From a virus, in the IMG/VR virus record IMGVR_UViG_3300027759_000002, positions 1 through 64,000 of that record: a stretch of DNA of 64,000 nt; one strand, 5' to 3'. Below, piece by piece: positions 1 to 8,084 of the stretch. Within the stretch, counting starts at the first letter, position 1; each line of letters begins with the position of its first letter. A program made the translations under genes and the position numbers. The notes under the pieces are model-generated. The model ran no database searches. It was not told the origin of the DNA and saw only the letters and a list, made by a program, of their open reading frames with translations.

Positions 1-861
1 AGTAAAAATATCTGTGTTGAATTGGCCAAACAAGGTGTGCCAACTATCGTTATCAATCATGCTTGGATTGGTGACAAATTCAATACGCTGATTCAATCCA
101 TTCAACAACCATGTATTGTGATGTTTGATGAGTTTGAAAAGGTTTACAATTCAGAAGAACAGGAAGAATTGCTGACATTGCTTGACGGCATCTATTCATC
201 AAAGAAGCTATTCATGCTGACCAGTAACGACAAATGGCGTGTTGATAGCCATATGCGTAACCGACCAGGTCGTATCTTTTACATGGTTGACTTCAAAGGT
301 CTGGATGAGGCATTCATCCGTGAATACTGTTATGACAATTTGGCCAAACCAGAATTGAAAACGATTGACACCATTGTGGGTATTGCTTCTGTATTCGGTG
401 CATTTAACTTTGATATGTTGAAGGCATTGGTTGAAGAAATGAATCGTTATGGTGAAACACCACAAGAAGCAATGCGTATTCTAAACGTGAAGGCTGAATT
501 TGATGGTGGTACAACATATAGTGTGGAAATCTACAAAGGTGACCGCAAGGCAGACCGTACAAGTCCTTCCATTTGGAATGGCGCACCATTGGCATCAAAA
601 GAAATCTGTATCAGCTGGCGTTTCTTTTCTAAGAATTCTAAGAAGAAGAAGGCAGAAAGTGATGCTCCAGTTGCTATTGGTACTATTGGTATTGATGATA
701 ATCCAGATGATGATGAAGATGGTTGGGGTGATGAAGATTTTACCACCGATGACTTAGTAAAATTCAACAACAAAACTGGTCAATTCATCTTTGAAAAAAA
801 TGGCGTGACCTTGATTTTGATAAAAGAAACACCTAAGTATTTCAACTTTGATGCATTTTAA
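1..861 (+). CDS. AAA+ family ATPase, 5'-truncated by window edge
   Basis: The frame is open from base 1, so the gene starts before the window and any start codon inside it is artificial. The visible part holds the second half of an AAA+ module: a hydrophobic strand ending in Asp-Glu (MFDEFEKV, from nt 121; Walker B), a sensor-1-like LTSND (nt 217-231) and an arginine-rich NRPGR stretch (nt 256-273) where an arginine finger would sit. Walker A must lie upstream. After a helical lid-like region the tail is acidic (many Asp/Glu around nt 690-750). The exact role is unknown; such ATPases occur among the DNA-metabolism genes of T4-like phages. It is followed after 9 nt by a small gene, suggesting one operon. 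Confidence 0.75.
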   Translation, partial: SKNICVELAKQGVPTIVINHAWIGDKFNTLIQSIQQPCIVMFDEFEKVYNSEEQEELLTLLDGIYSSKKLFMLTSNDKWRVDSHMRNRPGRIFYMVDFKGLDEAFIREYCYDNLAKPELKTIDTIVGIASVFGAFNFDMLKALVEEMNRYGETPQEAMRILNVKAEFDGGTTYSVEIYKGDRKADRTSPSIWNGAPLASKEICISWRFFSKNSKKKKAESDAPVAIGTIGIDDNPDDDEDGWGDEDFTTDDLVKFNNKTGQFIFEKNGVTLILIKETPKYFNFDAF

Positions 862-870
862 GGATTAAAT

Positions 871-1125
871 ATGAGTACAGAAGAAGATAAAATCAAACAT
901 TCAAAACGTTTGCAGAATGATGAGATTACCATCAAAAAACAAATGAAAATTGCCAAACGCCACGGCATGGATGTTAAAGAACCTCATAAGTTTGCCAAGC
1001 ACCATGCCATGGATTGTGGAAACCCTGAATGTGGATTGTGTGGTAATCCTAGGCATCTATCTAAAGATAGTCTCACAATCCAAGAGAAATCCTTTAAACA
1101 AACCGAAAAGTGGGAGACGGAATGA
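871..1125 (+). CDS. small Cys-containing conserved phage protein
   Basis: 84 residues, preceded by an AAGGATT ribosome-binding site 5 nt from ATG. The middle contains closely spaced His and Cys residues (CGNPECGLCGNP, residues about 50-61, with KHHAMD just before), which could bind a metal in a small zinc-knuckle-like unit. The rest is basic and hydrophilic. I know similar small CGxPxCxxCGNPR proteins only as hypothetical proteins of T4-like environmental phages. Its stop overlaps ATGA with a tiny 22-codon frame (1122-1190), which I regard as non-coding because it contains a promoter. Confidence 0.7.
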   Translation: MSTEEDKIKHSKRLQNDEITIKKQMKIAKRHGMDVKEPHKFAKHHAMDCGNPECGLCGNPRHLSKDSLTIQEKSFKQTEKWETE

Positions 1126-1140
1126 TTACTTTAGTAGTAC

Positions 1141-1169
1141 TTGCCATTGAGTTGGTTTTCATGTATAAT
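1141..1169 (+). promoter_or_regulatory. sigma70-type promoter for the MoxR/CobS-like ATPase
   Basis: TTGCCA at 1141-1146 and TATAAT at 1164-1169 are separated by exactly 17 nt, a near-consensus host RNA polymerase promoter. It lies 34 nt upstream of the ATG at 1203, in the only sizeable gap here. The same TTGCCA-17-TATAAT layout recurs at 2369-2397. Confidence 0.75.
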
Positions 1170-1202
1170 ACCAATATGTGGATGTCATAACTGGAGAAAA
1201 AA

Positions 1203-2345
1203 ATGAGTTTAAACCGCAATCAAACCGCTTTTGTTAAAGCAGCCGAGGAATTGTATGGCACAGGTTCTATTTTGACCCGTGACGGCATTCAACAAGTCAT
1301 TGAAGAAAATGACCTTTCTTTTCCACACTGGTTTGTAACCAAGTCTGAATATAGGGTTGGTCGAGGAGAATATAAATTGCCTAATATCGGCACCAAGAAA
1401 ACAATCGTTAAAGAACCTGAACTTGAAATTGCATTGGCTGCACAAGTTTTAGAGTTTAAACAACCTAAACTAGTTGATGACTCTGACGTATCAATTCCTG
1501 TAAAGTATAAAGATTATGTGCCATTTGGATTTTTTAAAGATTTGCGTAATATCATTAAGTCTGATTTGTTTTATCCTGTGTTCATTACAGGCCTTTCAGG
1601 CAATGGTAAAACCCTCATGGTGGAACAATCTTGCTCGGAGCTCGGGCGGGAGTGCATTAGAGTTAATATTAGTATTGAAACTGATGAATCGGATTTGCTC
1701 GGTGGTCCTACTCTTGTTAATGGGAACGTTGTTAATCGTGACGGTCCTGTTATTACAGCAATGAAGCGTGGCGCCATTCTGTTGATTGATGAAGTTGACC
1801 GTGGTTCTAATAAATTGATGTGTTTGCAAGGTATCTTAGAAGGCAAACCATACTACAACAAAAAGAATGGTGAGATGGTATATCCAAAAGATGGGTTCAA
1901 CGTCATTGCTACTGCAAACACCAAAGGTCGTGGCAGTGAAGAAGGTCGTTATCTTTCACAGATTCTAGATGATGCATTCCTAGAACGTTTCCCTATTACA
2001 GTTGAACAGGAATATCCTGATGTTAAAACTGAAAAGAAAATCCTTTCACCATTGATTGCTGACCAGGATTTTGTTGAGAAGTTGACACAATGGGCTGATA
2101 TTGTTCGACAATCATTTGACCAAGGTGCTGTTGATGAAGTTATCTCCACACGCCGTTTGGTCCACATTGCTAAAGCATTTAAAATCTTTGGCGACCGAAT
2201 GAAAGCTATTGAACTATGCGTGGCACGGTTCGATACAGACACCAAAATGGCGTTCCTCGACTTGTATTCCAAGGTTGATGCGAAAGTTGATGCTCCCGTA
2301 GGAAAAGCCCCTACGGTGGTAAATACTGATGAAGTTCCATTTTGA
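1203..2345 (+). CDS. MoxR/CobS-like AAA+ ATPase
   Basis: 380 residues with a GGAGAAAA ribosome-binding site. An N-terminal, possibly winged-helix domain (residues 1-60) precedes an AAA+ core with Walker A GLSGNGKT (130-137), Walker B ILLIDEVD (192-199), a sensor-1 NVIATANT segment and an arginine region (AFLERFP). The C-terminal helical lid contains STRRLVHIAKAF. The fold resembles the cobaltochelatase subunit CobS and MoxR chaperone ATPases; homologues called cobS are common in T4-like cyanophages. Partner subunits of cobaltochelatase are not visible here, so a role in cobalamin synthesis is doubtful and remodelling of a protein complex is equally likely. Confidence 0.85.
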   Translation: MSLNRNQTAFVKAAEELYGTGSILTRDGIQQVIEENDLSFPHWFVTKSEYRVGRGEYKLPNIGTKKTIVKEPELEIALAAQVLEFKQPKLVDDSDVSIPVKYKDYVPFGFFKDLRNIIKSDLFYPVFITGLSGNGKTLMVEQSCSELGRECIRVNISIETDESDLLGGPTLVNGNVVNRDGPVITAMKRGAILLIDEVDRGSNKLMCLQGILEGKPYYNKKNGEMVYPKDGFNVIATANTKGRGSEEGRYLSQILDDAFLERFPITVEQEYPDVKTEKKILSPLIADQDFVEKLTQWADIVRQSFDQGAVDEVISTRRLVHIAKAFKIFGDRMKAIELCVARFDTDTKMAFLDLYSKVDAKVDAPVGKAPTVVNTDEVPF

Positions 2346-2368
2346 TGTAAAAAAACAACACTGGATGG

Positions 2369-2397
2369 TTGCCAACATGCCATCTTTATGTTATAAT
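2369..2397 (+). promoter_or_regulatory. sigma70-type promoter
   Basis: TTGCCA (2369-2374), 17-nt spacer, TATAAT (2392-2397) in the gap between the ATPase gene and the next small gene. The start codon at 2442 lies about 38 nt beyond the expected transcription start. It likely drives the run of small genes from 2442 to 4574. Confidence 0.8.
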
Positions 2398-2441
2398 TCA
2401 TATGTTGGTACTCTTATCATGTAATTTTGAAAGGACTTAAA

Positions 2442-2765
2442 ATGTCAAACACCGTTCGCTCAGGCAAACAAAATCGCCACGAAAAAATCACCGTAACCCT
2501 TTTGTCAGGTAAACCTGTATCTCCCGATGAGATTAAGTCCTGTTTCAAAGGCACGGATCAAGAAGCGGTTCTCTATCGCTTATCCACAAACATCTATAAC
2601 ATCCGCAAAGATGGCGGTATCATCAAGGTGCATAAAACCGGCCGTGCTGTAACAGCATATCAGTTGGTTAATTATACCGAGTTTGATAAGAATGGTCGTT
2701 ATGTTGGTGCACCTAAAACAACACCTGTTGCACAACCAACAACTACAGAAACTGCTGAAGCCTAA
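2442..2765 (+). CDS. small basic protein, possible winged-helix DNA binder
   Basis: 107 residues from the ATG at 2442, which has GAAAGGA upstream; the in-frame TTG at 2427 is less likely. The central part (about residues 25-75) alternates helices and strands and reads like a short winged-helix unit (LYRLSTNIYNIRKDGG followed by a strand-rich KVHKTGRAVTAYQL). The last 20 residues are Thr/Pro/Gln-rich and probably disordered. A DNA-binding or regulatory role is inference only. First gene after a strong promoter. Confidence 0.65.
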   Translation: MSNTVRSGKQNRHEKITVTLLSGKPVSPDEIKSCFKGTDQEAVLYRLSTNIYNIRKDGGIIKVHKTGRAVTAYQLVNYTEFDKNGRYVGAPKTTPVAQPTTTETAEA

Positions 2766-2794
2766 TGCTTCGTCCCACTATAAACGGAGAAGTT

Positions 2795-3004
2795 ATGAAC
2801 TGGCCTAAATTTTCAGTGCAAATAGTGATTGTTATATTCACTCTTTGTTTGAATTCATTATTGGTTATGTTATGTTGGAATGCATTCCTCATTCACGCTG
2901 TTAATGGTGTGAATGAGATTGGTTTCATTACATCAATGGGTTTAACTGGTCTCGCTGGAATCTTATTCAAAGAGAATGGTATTAAGGTGAACTTCAATGA
3001 ATAA
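2795..3004 (+). CDS. small two-span membrane protein
   Basis: 69 residues from the ATG at 2795, which has GGAGAAG upstream; an in-frame ATG at 2765 lacks a good site. Two hydrophobic segments (about residues 7-32 and 44-60) predict an inner-membrane hairpin. No family recognised. It overlaps the next gene by 8 nt. Confidence 0.6.
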   Translation: MNWPKFSVQIVIVIFTLCLNSLLVMLCWNAFLIHAVNGVNEIGFITSMGLTGLAGILFKENGIKVNFNE

Positions 3005-3218
3005 GTGGGACCGAGACAACCTGGATTTTATTATGAATACAACCAATGAAGGTTTTGATGAATGGCTGGATCAAGCCGATAACGATGATGTTGCCTATGC
3101 ATTAGAATTAATCCGTATGGCAAAAGCTGAATTGATGATTCAGGAAATGGAATTCACTGATGATGTGTCCAATTTTACTGAAGCATCACAGTTAATTGAA
3201 AGGATTAAAAATGTTTAA
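2997..3218 (+). CDS. conserved acidic small phage protein
   Basis: 73 residues, strongly acidic (EWLDQADNDDVAYALELI in the centre), predicted all-helical. The pattern of an N-terminal WDRxxLxF followed by EGFDEW and a DDVxYALEL helix is one I associate with hypothetical proteins of T4-like environmental phages. Function unknown. It overlaps both neighbours, indicating translational coupling. Confidence 0.65.
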   Translation: MNKWDRDNLDFIMNTTNEGFDEWLDQADNDDVAYALELIRMAKAELMIQEMEFTDDVSNFTEASQLIERIKNV

Positions 3219-3459
3219 CAAAACTTTGAGATATGGTATGTTTACTATTCTTTTTTTAGTGATATCTGCGTGTTCAACTCCCAAGTTGGAAGGTTTCGAA
3301 AAAGCAAAGGTCATTGAACGTGCTGAAGTAATTCGTGCGGCCAAGGATTGTATTGACGCAAGGATGCGGCCGGTGATTCAATCACTGCCACAGAAAACGG
3401 ATCATGGCACAATCATGTATCCAGTTTCTGTTCAATGTGAGACTTACAACGTTCGTTAA
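3211..3459 (+). CDS. small lipoprotein
   Basis: 82 residues starting at ATG 3211 (GAAAGGATT upstream); the in-frame TTG at 3196 would add residues before a typical signal peptide. The N-terminus has basic residues, a hydrophobic core (MFTILFLVISAC) and a lipobox VISAC with Cys21, predicting lipid attachment and export. The mature part is short, mixed-charge, with two more Cys (about 52 and 77). It could be an outer-membrane spanin subunit, but no partner is proven; the next gene encodes a membrane protein and is the obvious candidate. Confidence 0.7.
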   Translation: MFNKTLRYGMFTILFLVISACSTPKLEGFEKAKVIERAEVIRAAKDCIDARMRPVIQSLPQKTDHGTIMYPVSVQCETYNVR

Positions 3460-3471
3460 TAGGTGATTTAA

Positions 3472-3999
3472 ATGTATTCCGAAATCGTCAATGATTCTGG
3501 TATTTCCCAACACACAATGGAAATCATTGTATTTGGTGTTATTGGTGTGTTTGTTCTTGGTCTTGTTTTCTTCCTTTGGTGGAAACAAATCATCATTGGT
3601 GTTATGGCTTTAGCTGCGGTTGTTGTCTTGGCCAATCACAGACCAAAATCAACAGTGGTGCCTAAAGTTGAGCAAGAGCAAATCATCATTGAGAAGGTAA
3701 TTATTCCTGAAAATCCTGTTCATATTGAATTAGATGAAAAGAAGATTCAAGAAGGTGTGGATCCACAACCAGCCAACAAAGAACCATTGATGACCAAACC
3801 TGAAAATGATGGTAAATACTTCATTGAAGATTGCCTACAATTTACGGATTATACAAAGGCTCAATGTGAAGCTATTTGGAATAAACGTGAAGCTGAAGAA
3901 GTCAAACTATTAGATGTTGACAATGTAAAATATAAACAACGGCGTGCTGAAGCATTAAAGAAACCTAATGCTGTTGTTGCACACTACACATTAAGATAA
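3472..3999 (+). CDS. membrane protein with periplasmic or cytoplasmic tail
   Basis: 175 residues. Two adjacent hydrophobic segments (about 16-36 and 40-60, including GLVFFLWWKQIIIGVMAL) are followed by a Lys/Glu/Pro-rich linker and a C-terminal soluble domain with two Cys (in EDCLQF and AQCEAIW) that could pair. No family recognised. Lies 12 nt after the lipoprotein gene and 9 nt before another membrane protein gene, so a shared membrane complex is plausible. An inner-membrane spanin role is possible but not supported by any specific motif. Confidence 0.65.
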   Translation: MYSEIVNDSGISQHTMEIIVFGVIGVFVLGLVFFLWWKQIIIGVMALAAVVVLANHRPKSTVVPKVEQEQIIIEKVIIPENPVHIELDEKKIQEGVDPQPANKEPLMTKPENDGKYFIEDCLQFTDYTKAQCEAIWNKREAEEVKLLDVDNVKYKQRRAEALKKPNAVVAHYTLR

Positions 4000-4008
4000 G
4001 GAGTTAGT

Positions 4009-4356
4009 ATGATGATTAGTTTGTACCGTGGTATTGTTGATATTCTTACCAATCAAACAGAAATTTTGAATAAACAATTTATTAAACACATTCGCACCTT
4101 TAATGATGGTGACCCTACAGAAAACTTTGGCACAGCAGGATTCTGGAATCTGATGCTTGAAGTGACCTATATTTTTTATGTAAAATGTTTTGTTGCAGTT
4201 GGCATTGGCATTACACTTGCATTGGCTGTTGTTTTCTTTCCATTGTATGCTTTACGTAAAGCAACCAGTGGTGCATTTATAGGTGCTATGCCAAAATATG
4301 AACAACCAATGACATACGAAGAACCCAAGCTTGAACCTGTTCAGGAGAAAAAATGA
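4009..4356 (+). CDS. single-span membrane protein
   Basis: 115 residues with GGAG 5 nt before the start. A hydrophobic segment (about residues 46-80) includes CFVAVGIGITLALAVVFFP. The N-terminal 45 residues look helical, and the C-terminus is Pro/Glu/Lys-rich and probably disordered. Unknown function; third membrane or secreted protein in a row. Overlaps the next gene by 4 nt (ATGA). Confidence 0.6.
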   Translation: MMISLYRGIVDILTNQTEILNKQFIKHIRTFNDGDPTENFGTAGFWNLMLEVTYIFYVKCFVAVGIGITLALAVVFFPLYALRKATSGAFIGAMPKYEQPMTYEEPKLEPVQEKK

Positions 4357-4574
4357 TTGACCAAAAAATAATAGATATTACAGATGACTTTGATGATTTT
4401 CTCAAAAAAGTTATTACAAACTATGAGGTCAGTTATGCCGGTTTGGTTGGTATTATTATGGCCAGAATGGTTGTCTTAGCACAAGTCTCCGGTGGTGAAG
4501 AAATTATGTTGAAGATGATTCCACATATGCAAAAAACCCTTATCACAGGAATGAATAGTGATGGCTATCATTGA
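4353..4574 (+). CDS. small helical protein of unknown function
   Basis: 73 residues with GGAGAAAA upstream. Acidic N-terminus (DITDDFDDFLKKV) followed by a moderately hydrophobic helix (YAGLVGIIMARMVVLAQV). It closes the run of small genes that starts at 2442. No family recognised. Between 4575 and 4708 only a promoter and a very short frame (4561-4620, no ribosome-binding site) are seen. Confidence 0.6.
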   Translation: MIDQKIIDITDDFDDFLKKVITNYEVSYAGLVGIIMARMVVLAQVSGGEEIMLKMIPHMQKTLITGMNSDGYH

Positions 4575-4657
4575 CCCTATTTCAGAGCAAGGTTATTTGC
4601 TGTACCTGATGACCAGGTAAGGATCCTGCGTGTGTCGCAATTAAACAACAATGTGGC

Positions 4658-4686
4658 TTGACATATATAACTACCCATGTTATAAT
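4658..4686 (+). promoter_or_regulatory. perfect-consensus sigma70 promoter
   Basis: TTGACA (4658-4663), 17-nt spacer, TATAAT (4681-4686). The ATG of the phosphoesterase gene is 22 nt downstream with AAGGAAAT as ribosome-binding site. This should be recognised directly by the host housekeeping RNA polymerase and mark an early transcript. Confidence 0.9.
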
Positions 4687-4708
4687 ATCACCATAAGGAA
4701 ATAATACT

Positions 4709-5635
4709 ATGAAGATTGCAGTTTGTTCAGATATTCACCTAGAATTTGGCACTATCAGCCTCGACAATACCGAAGGTGCTGATGTGCTCATTCTTGGTGG
4801 TGATATTTGTGTTGCTAAAGATTTAAATACAAGGGACGAATATGCGCTTGCTGACCGCTTTGGCCGCTCTGAGGCGTGGCATACATTCTTTCAAGAATGC
4901 TCTGCTAGATTCCCTCATGTTATCTACATCGCTGGAAATCACGAACATTATCACGGTGATTTTAGGGATACTATTACAAGGCTTCGTGATAAGCTTGGTT
5001 ATCTACGCAATTTACATATCTTAGATAAACAAATTCTAACTGTTGATGATGTAACATTCATTGGCGGTACTTTGTGGACTGATATGAACAAGGAAGATCC
5101 AATTACACTGTTGCACATGAAAGGCATGATGAATGACTTCCGTTGTGTGGATAATAGTAACCATATGGTCAACTATAAAGCACCAATCTACAAAAAAGAT
5201 GAGAATGGTGAATACATTACACAAAAAATCGGTGAAGTAAATTCATTGATTGAAGATGGTTTTGAATTCAAGCAACGTGTTGGTCGTTTCACACCAGAAG
5301 ATTCGGTTGAAGACCATCGTAAAATGTTGGGTTACATTCAGTCTGTGATTGAAGGTAAGTTTGATGAAAAGTTTGTTGTTGTGGGTCACCACGCACCAAG
5401 CAAACAGTCAACACATCCACGTTATGCTGATGAGGTCATTATGAATGGTGGTTACAGTACTGCATTAGATGAATTCATCATGGATCATCCACAAATCAAA
5501 TTGTGGACTCACGGTCATACACATGAAGATTTCGACTACATGGTTGGTTCTAGTCGTATTGTTTGTAACCCCCGTGGTTATGATGCATACGAAGACCGTG
5601 CTGATAGATTCCAATTGAAATATGTGGAGATTTAA
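4709..5635 (+). CDS. calcineurin-like metallophosphoesterase
   Basis: 308 residues. All five metal-binding motifs of the family are visible: SDIH (Asp8, His10), GGD (Asp32), GNHE (Asn77, His78), VVGHHAP near residue 230 and HGHTH near residue 272. The active site should bind two metal ions and hydrolyse a phosphoester. The substrate (nucleotide, nucleic acid or phosphoprotein) cannot be told from sequence. There is a roughly 60-residue insertion with charged residues between GNHE and GHH. First gene of the early operon after the consensus promoter; its stop overlaps the next start (TAATG). Confidence 0.9.
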   Translation: MKIAVCSDIHLEFGTISLDNTEGADVLILGGDICVAKDLNTRDEYALADRFGRSEAWHTFFQECSARFPHVIYIAGNHEHYHGDFRDTITRLRDKLGYLRNLHILDKQILTVDDVTFIGGTLWTDMNKEDPITLLHMKGMMNDFRCVDNSNHMVNYKAPIYKKDENGEYITQKIGEVNSLIEDGFEFKQRVGRFTPEDSVEDHRKMLGYIQSVIEGKFDEKFVVVGHHAPSKQSTHPRYADEVIMNGGYSTALDEFIMDHPQIKLWTHGHTHEDFDYMVGSSRIVCNPRGYDAYEDRADRFQLKYVEI

Positions 5636-5898
5636 TGACCGATAAAATTGAACACTTGATGTATTGTTCCGGTATGACAGCCCAAGGTTGTTGGGACGAA
5701 ATGGATTCTTATCAACAAAATGCCATCAATTCATTGGTGAAATATGTTGCTATAGAGTGTATGAATGTGATTGTGCAAAATAGAAAATATGCCAGTCAGC
5801 ACAAATGGCCAGCCACCGAGTTGGCCAATGTGTGTTTGTATGAAATTGATAAACTTTTTGGAGTGCAAGAAGATGGAAAAGAAACTGTATCTAGTTGA
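5635..5898 (+). CDS. small hypothetical protein
   Basis: 87 residues, predicted helical, with three Cys in the first 55 residues. No recognisable motif. Its start overlaps the stop of the phosphoesterase gene and its 3' end overlaps the next gene by 26 nt, so it is probably translated by coupling. Unknown function. Confidence 0.6.
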   Translation: MTDKIEHLMYCSGMTAQGCWDEMDSYQQNAINSLVKYVAIECMNVIVQNRKYASQHKWPATELANVCLYEIDKLFGVQEDGKETVSS

Positions 5899-6157
5899 AA
5901 CTGTATCAATGTTTCGTATGCGTTATGTGGTTGAGGCTCGTGAAGAATCTCATGCACATGATGAATTCATTATGGAAATTGGCAAAGAATCTTTCAAAGA
6001 ATTCTCACAACATCATATTGATGAGGTGATTGTTTCTAGTCGTGAATTATCTGCAAAAGATTATTTAAAATTGTTTGACGCAGATAACGATTACTGTAAG
6101 AATTGGGACATTGCCGACAAAATGAAATCAATCAACTCTATTGATTACAAAGAATGA
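5873..6157 (+). CDS. conserved phage protein of unknown function
   Basis: 94 residues from the ATG at 5873, which has GGAG upstream; the open frame reaches back to 5771 but that part overlaps the previous gene and looks non-coding. The sequence begins KKLYLVETVSMFRMRYVV and contains HIDEVIVSSRE and YLKLFDADNDY, a pattern I know as a widespread hypothetical protein of T4-like marine and freshwater phages. Likely a small alpha/beta fold. Overlaps the epimerase gene by 4 nt. Confidence 0.75.
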   Translation: MEKKLYLVETVSMFRMRYVVEAREESHAHDEFIMEIGKESFKEFSQHHIDEVIVSSRELSAKDYLKLFDADNDYCKNWDIADKMKSINSIDYKE

Positions 6158-7014
6158 AGAAGATTCTAATCACCGGTAGTTCTGGTTACATTGGCCAACA
6201 CCTTTGTCAGGTGCTGAATAAAGAATATGTTGTTGGTTTGGATCGTGTGTTCAAACCACAACATTGTGTTGTTGGTTTGGATCGTGTGTTCAAACCACAA
6301 CTTGCGGAAAAATTTATACAAGAAGATATTGACAACATGAAATGTTTGAATGACCACTATGATGTTGTGGTTCATTTGGCTGGATTGGTGAATGTCGGTG
6401 ATTCTGTAAAATGGCCGATGCGTTACTATCAAACGAATGTTGGTGGTACAATGAATCTTTTAGAACGTGTGAGTTTTGACCATTTCATTTTTGCGTCTAC
6501 TGGCGCAGCCGTTGGTGGTGATAGCCCATATGCAATATCAAAAAAGATTACTGAAACGATTGTTCGTAATTATTGCACGTTAATTAACAAAGACCAAACA
6601 ATTTTCAGGTTCTACAACGTTATTGGTTCTGCATACGGAATTGATCCAACGAACCATGATGGTTTGATGTACAATTTAATGAAAGCGAGAGAAACAGGTG
6701 AGTTCAATTTATATGGTAATGATTATGATACACTTGATGGTACCGCAGTTCGTGATTATATACACGTACTTGAAATATGCGAGGCCATTAAACTTGCTAT
6801 TAGACGACCTTCAAATATCCTCTTGGAAAACCTAGGCAGCGGGCAAGGTTACACAGTACAACAAACTATAGATACATTCAAAAAGGTGAATGATTGTGAT
6901 TTTAAAGTAAATGTGATGCCACGTAAAGCAGGTGACTTAGAACATTCTGTTTTACATGATGTGTCGCCGTATATGAAAAAAGTTTTTACACTGGAACAAA
7001 TGTTAAAATTATGA
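6154..7014 (+). CDS. NAD-dependent sugar-nucleotide epimerase/dehydratase (GalE-like)
   Basis: 286 residues, extended SDR family. The Rossmann motif GSSGYIG (residues 8-14) binds NAD; the catalytic YxxxK is present as YAISK with an upstream Ser/Thr (ASTG). Conserved FRFYNVIG and VRDYIHV segments match UDP-glucose 4-epimerase relatives. The enzyme probably alters a nucleotide sugar for host surface or phage glycan metabolism. Odd feature: 13 residues right after the second Rossmann strand are duplicated in tandem (VVGLDRVFKPQ appears twice). It is slightly shorter than typical GalE (about 330), mainly at the C-terminal substrate domain. Confidence 0.85.
   Translation: MKKILITGSSGYIGQHLCQVLNKEYVVGLDRVFKPQHCVVGLDRVFKPQLAEKFIQEDIDNMKCLNDHYDVVVHLAGLVNVGDSVKWPMRYYQTNVGGTMNLLERVSFDHFIFASTGAAVGGDSPYAISKKITETIVRNYCTLINKDQTIFRFYNVIGSAYGIDPTNHDGLMYNLMKARETGEFNLYGNDYDTLDGTAVRDYIHVLEICEAIKLAIRRPSNILLENLGSGQGYTVQQTIDTFKKVNDCDFKVNVMPRKAGDLEHSVLHDVSPYMKKVFTLEQMLKL
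6228..6301 (+). repeat. in-frame 39-nt tandem duplication inside the epimerase gene
   Basis: Bases 6228-6262 recur exactly at 6267-6301 (35 identical bases, period 39 nt, 13 codons). The duplication keeps the reading frame and inserts a second copy of the strand that holds the acidic NAD-ribose-binding Asp. The perfect identity indicates a recent event or an assembly artefact. Confidence 0.95.
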
Positions 7015-7673
7015 AAGTTTATTTTTCAAATTATCGCAACCACTGGATTTCTCCGTATACAATTTTGGAGAAGATTTTCTTTTGGCGTGAGATTGACTAT
7101 GATGAACCAATCATCGAAAAGTGGTCTAATCGTCTAATGCCATTTTCAACCGCATACATGAAATTCATGGACTTTATTCATCCACAAATTCGTTATGTAA
7201 AACTCGACAGATGGGATACATGGAATATGGATGGCACATTGTCACCAATCATTCTTCCGATGTTGAAACAGTTGCACGCCACTAAACATGGTTCACCTAA
7301 TGTTGATGATAATGATGTGCCAGAAGAATTGAAGTCTACCTCAGCACCAGAAAAAGAAAATGTATATGATGTGGATGCCAACCATTTCAAACGTTTTGAT
7401 TGGGTCATGGATGAAATGATTTGGGCTTTTGAACAACTACAACCAGATAATGATTGGGAACAACTGTACACTTCTGGTGTTGCTGATTGGAATTTTGTGC
7501 CTGTTGATAAAGAAGGTAATGAAGTGCCTAAAAGTGAACAACGATATACTGAAATGCGCCATGGACCAAATCATACATATGAGATAGATTGGGAAGCTCG
7601 CAACAAACACCAAGAACGCATCACTAATGGTTTGCGTTTGTTCGGCAAATATTATCAAGCACTATGGGATTAA
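7011..7673 (+). CDS. conserved T4-like phage protein of unknown function
   Basis: 220 residues. Rich in Trp, Tyr and acidic residues; starts KVYFSNYRNHWISPYTIL and has a distinctive VKLDRWDTWNMDGTLSPIILPML block and FDWVMDEMIWAFEQL helix. I recognise the pattern from hypothetical proteins near metabolic genes in T4-like marine phages, but no function is known to me. Overlaps the epimerase stop (ATGA). Confidence 0.75.
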   Translation: MKVYFSNYRNHWISPYTILEKIFFWREIDYDEPIIEKWSNRLMPFSTAYMKFMDFIHPQIRYVKLDRWDTWNMDGTLSPIILPMLKQLHATKHGSPNVDDNDVPEELKSTSAPEKENVYDVDANHFKRFDWVMDEMIWAFEQLQPDNDWEQLYTSGVADWNFVPVDKEGNEVPKSEQRYTEMRHGPNHTYEIDWEARNKHQERITNGLRLFGKYYQALWD

Positions 7674-7674
7674 T

Positions 7675-7857
7675 ATGGTTATTACTGCATTAGAAAAACT
7701 CGAAAAAGAAATGGCTGAGTTAAAACTCCGCCTTGATGAATTAGAGGACCTTAAAAAAGAAAATGTGGCATTGCGTGAGTTGGTTCACCATCTTGCATCA
7801 AGGCCTGCACCATATCAACCAGACCCTTATGCACCACCATATAAGGTGACTTGCTGA
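7675..7857 (+). CDS. small coiled-coil protein
   Basis: 60 residues from the ATG at 7675, one base after the previous stop; the frame is open further upstream but only inside the preceding gene. Residues 5-40 form a heptad-rich coiled coil (LEKLEKEMAELKLRLDELED). The tail is Pro/Tyr-rich (YQPDPYAPPYK). Unknown function. The stop overlaps the next ATG (TGATG). Confidence 0.65.
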   Translation: MVITALEKLEKEMAELKLRLDELEDLKKENVALRELVHHLASRPAPYQPDPYAPPYKVTC

Positions 7858-8084
7858 TGTTATCATTCATTCATTATGTGTCAGCCTTGCGTAGGTTGAA
7901 AGAATCTGAAAAGACTGTCTATATGTTAGGTGGTGAACGAGAAGCGCCACCAATGATCCTGGCGCAACGGGATATGATTAAAAATGAAGTCGAATACTAT
8001 TATGATGAATCCATCAGACTAGGATTATTTTTGTTTGCGCTTGCCATTGGCAGTGCTGCGGTGTATAATATAATTTACAATTAG
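7857..8084 (+). CDS. small single-span membrane protein
   Basis: 75 residues from the ATG at 7857, overlapping the previous stop. A charged helical N-terminal part (residues 1-50) is followed by one hydrophobic segment (LGLFLFALAIGSAAVYNII) near the C-terminus, a tail-anchored layout. No family recognised. Confidence 0.6.
   Translation: MLSFIHYVSALRRLKESEKTVYMLGGEREAPPMILAQRDMIKNEVEYYYDESIRLGLFLFALAIGSAAVYNIIYN

Noticed and set aside
1122-1190. 22-codon frame MITLVVLAIELVF... after the small Cys protein
   Set aside because: It contains a consensus promoter and has no independent support as a gene.
4561-4620. 19-codon frame MAIIDPISEQ...
   Set aside because: No ribosome-binding site and it overlaps the preceding stop; treated as gap sequence.
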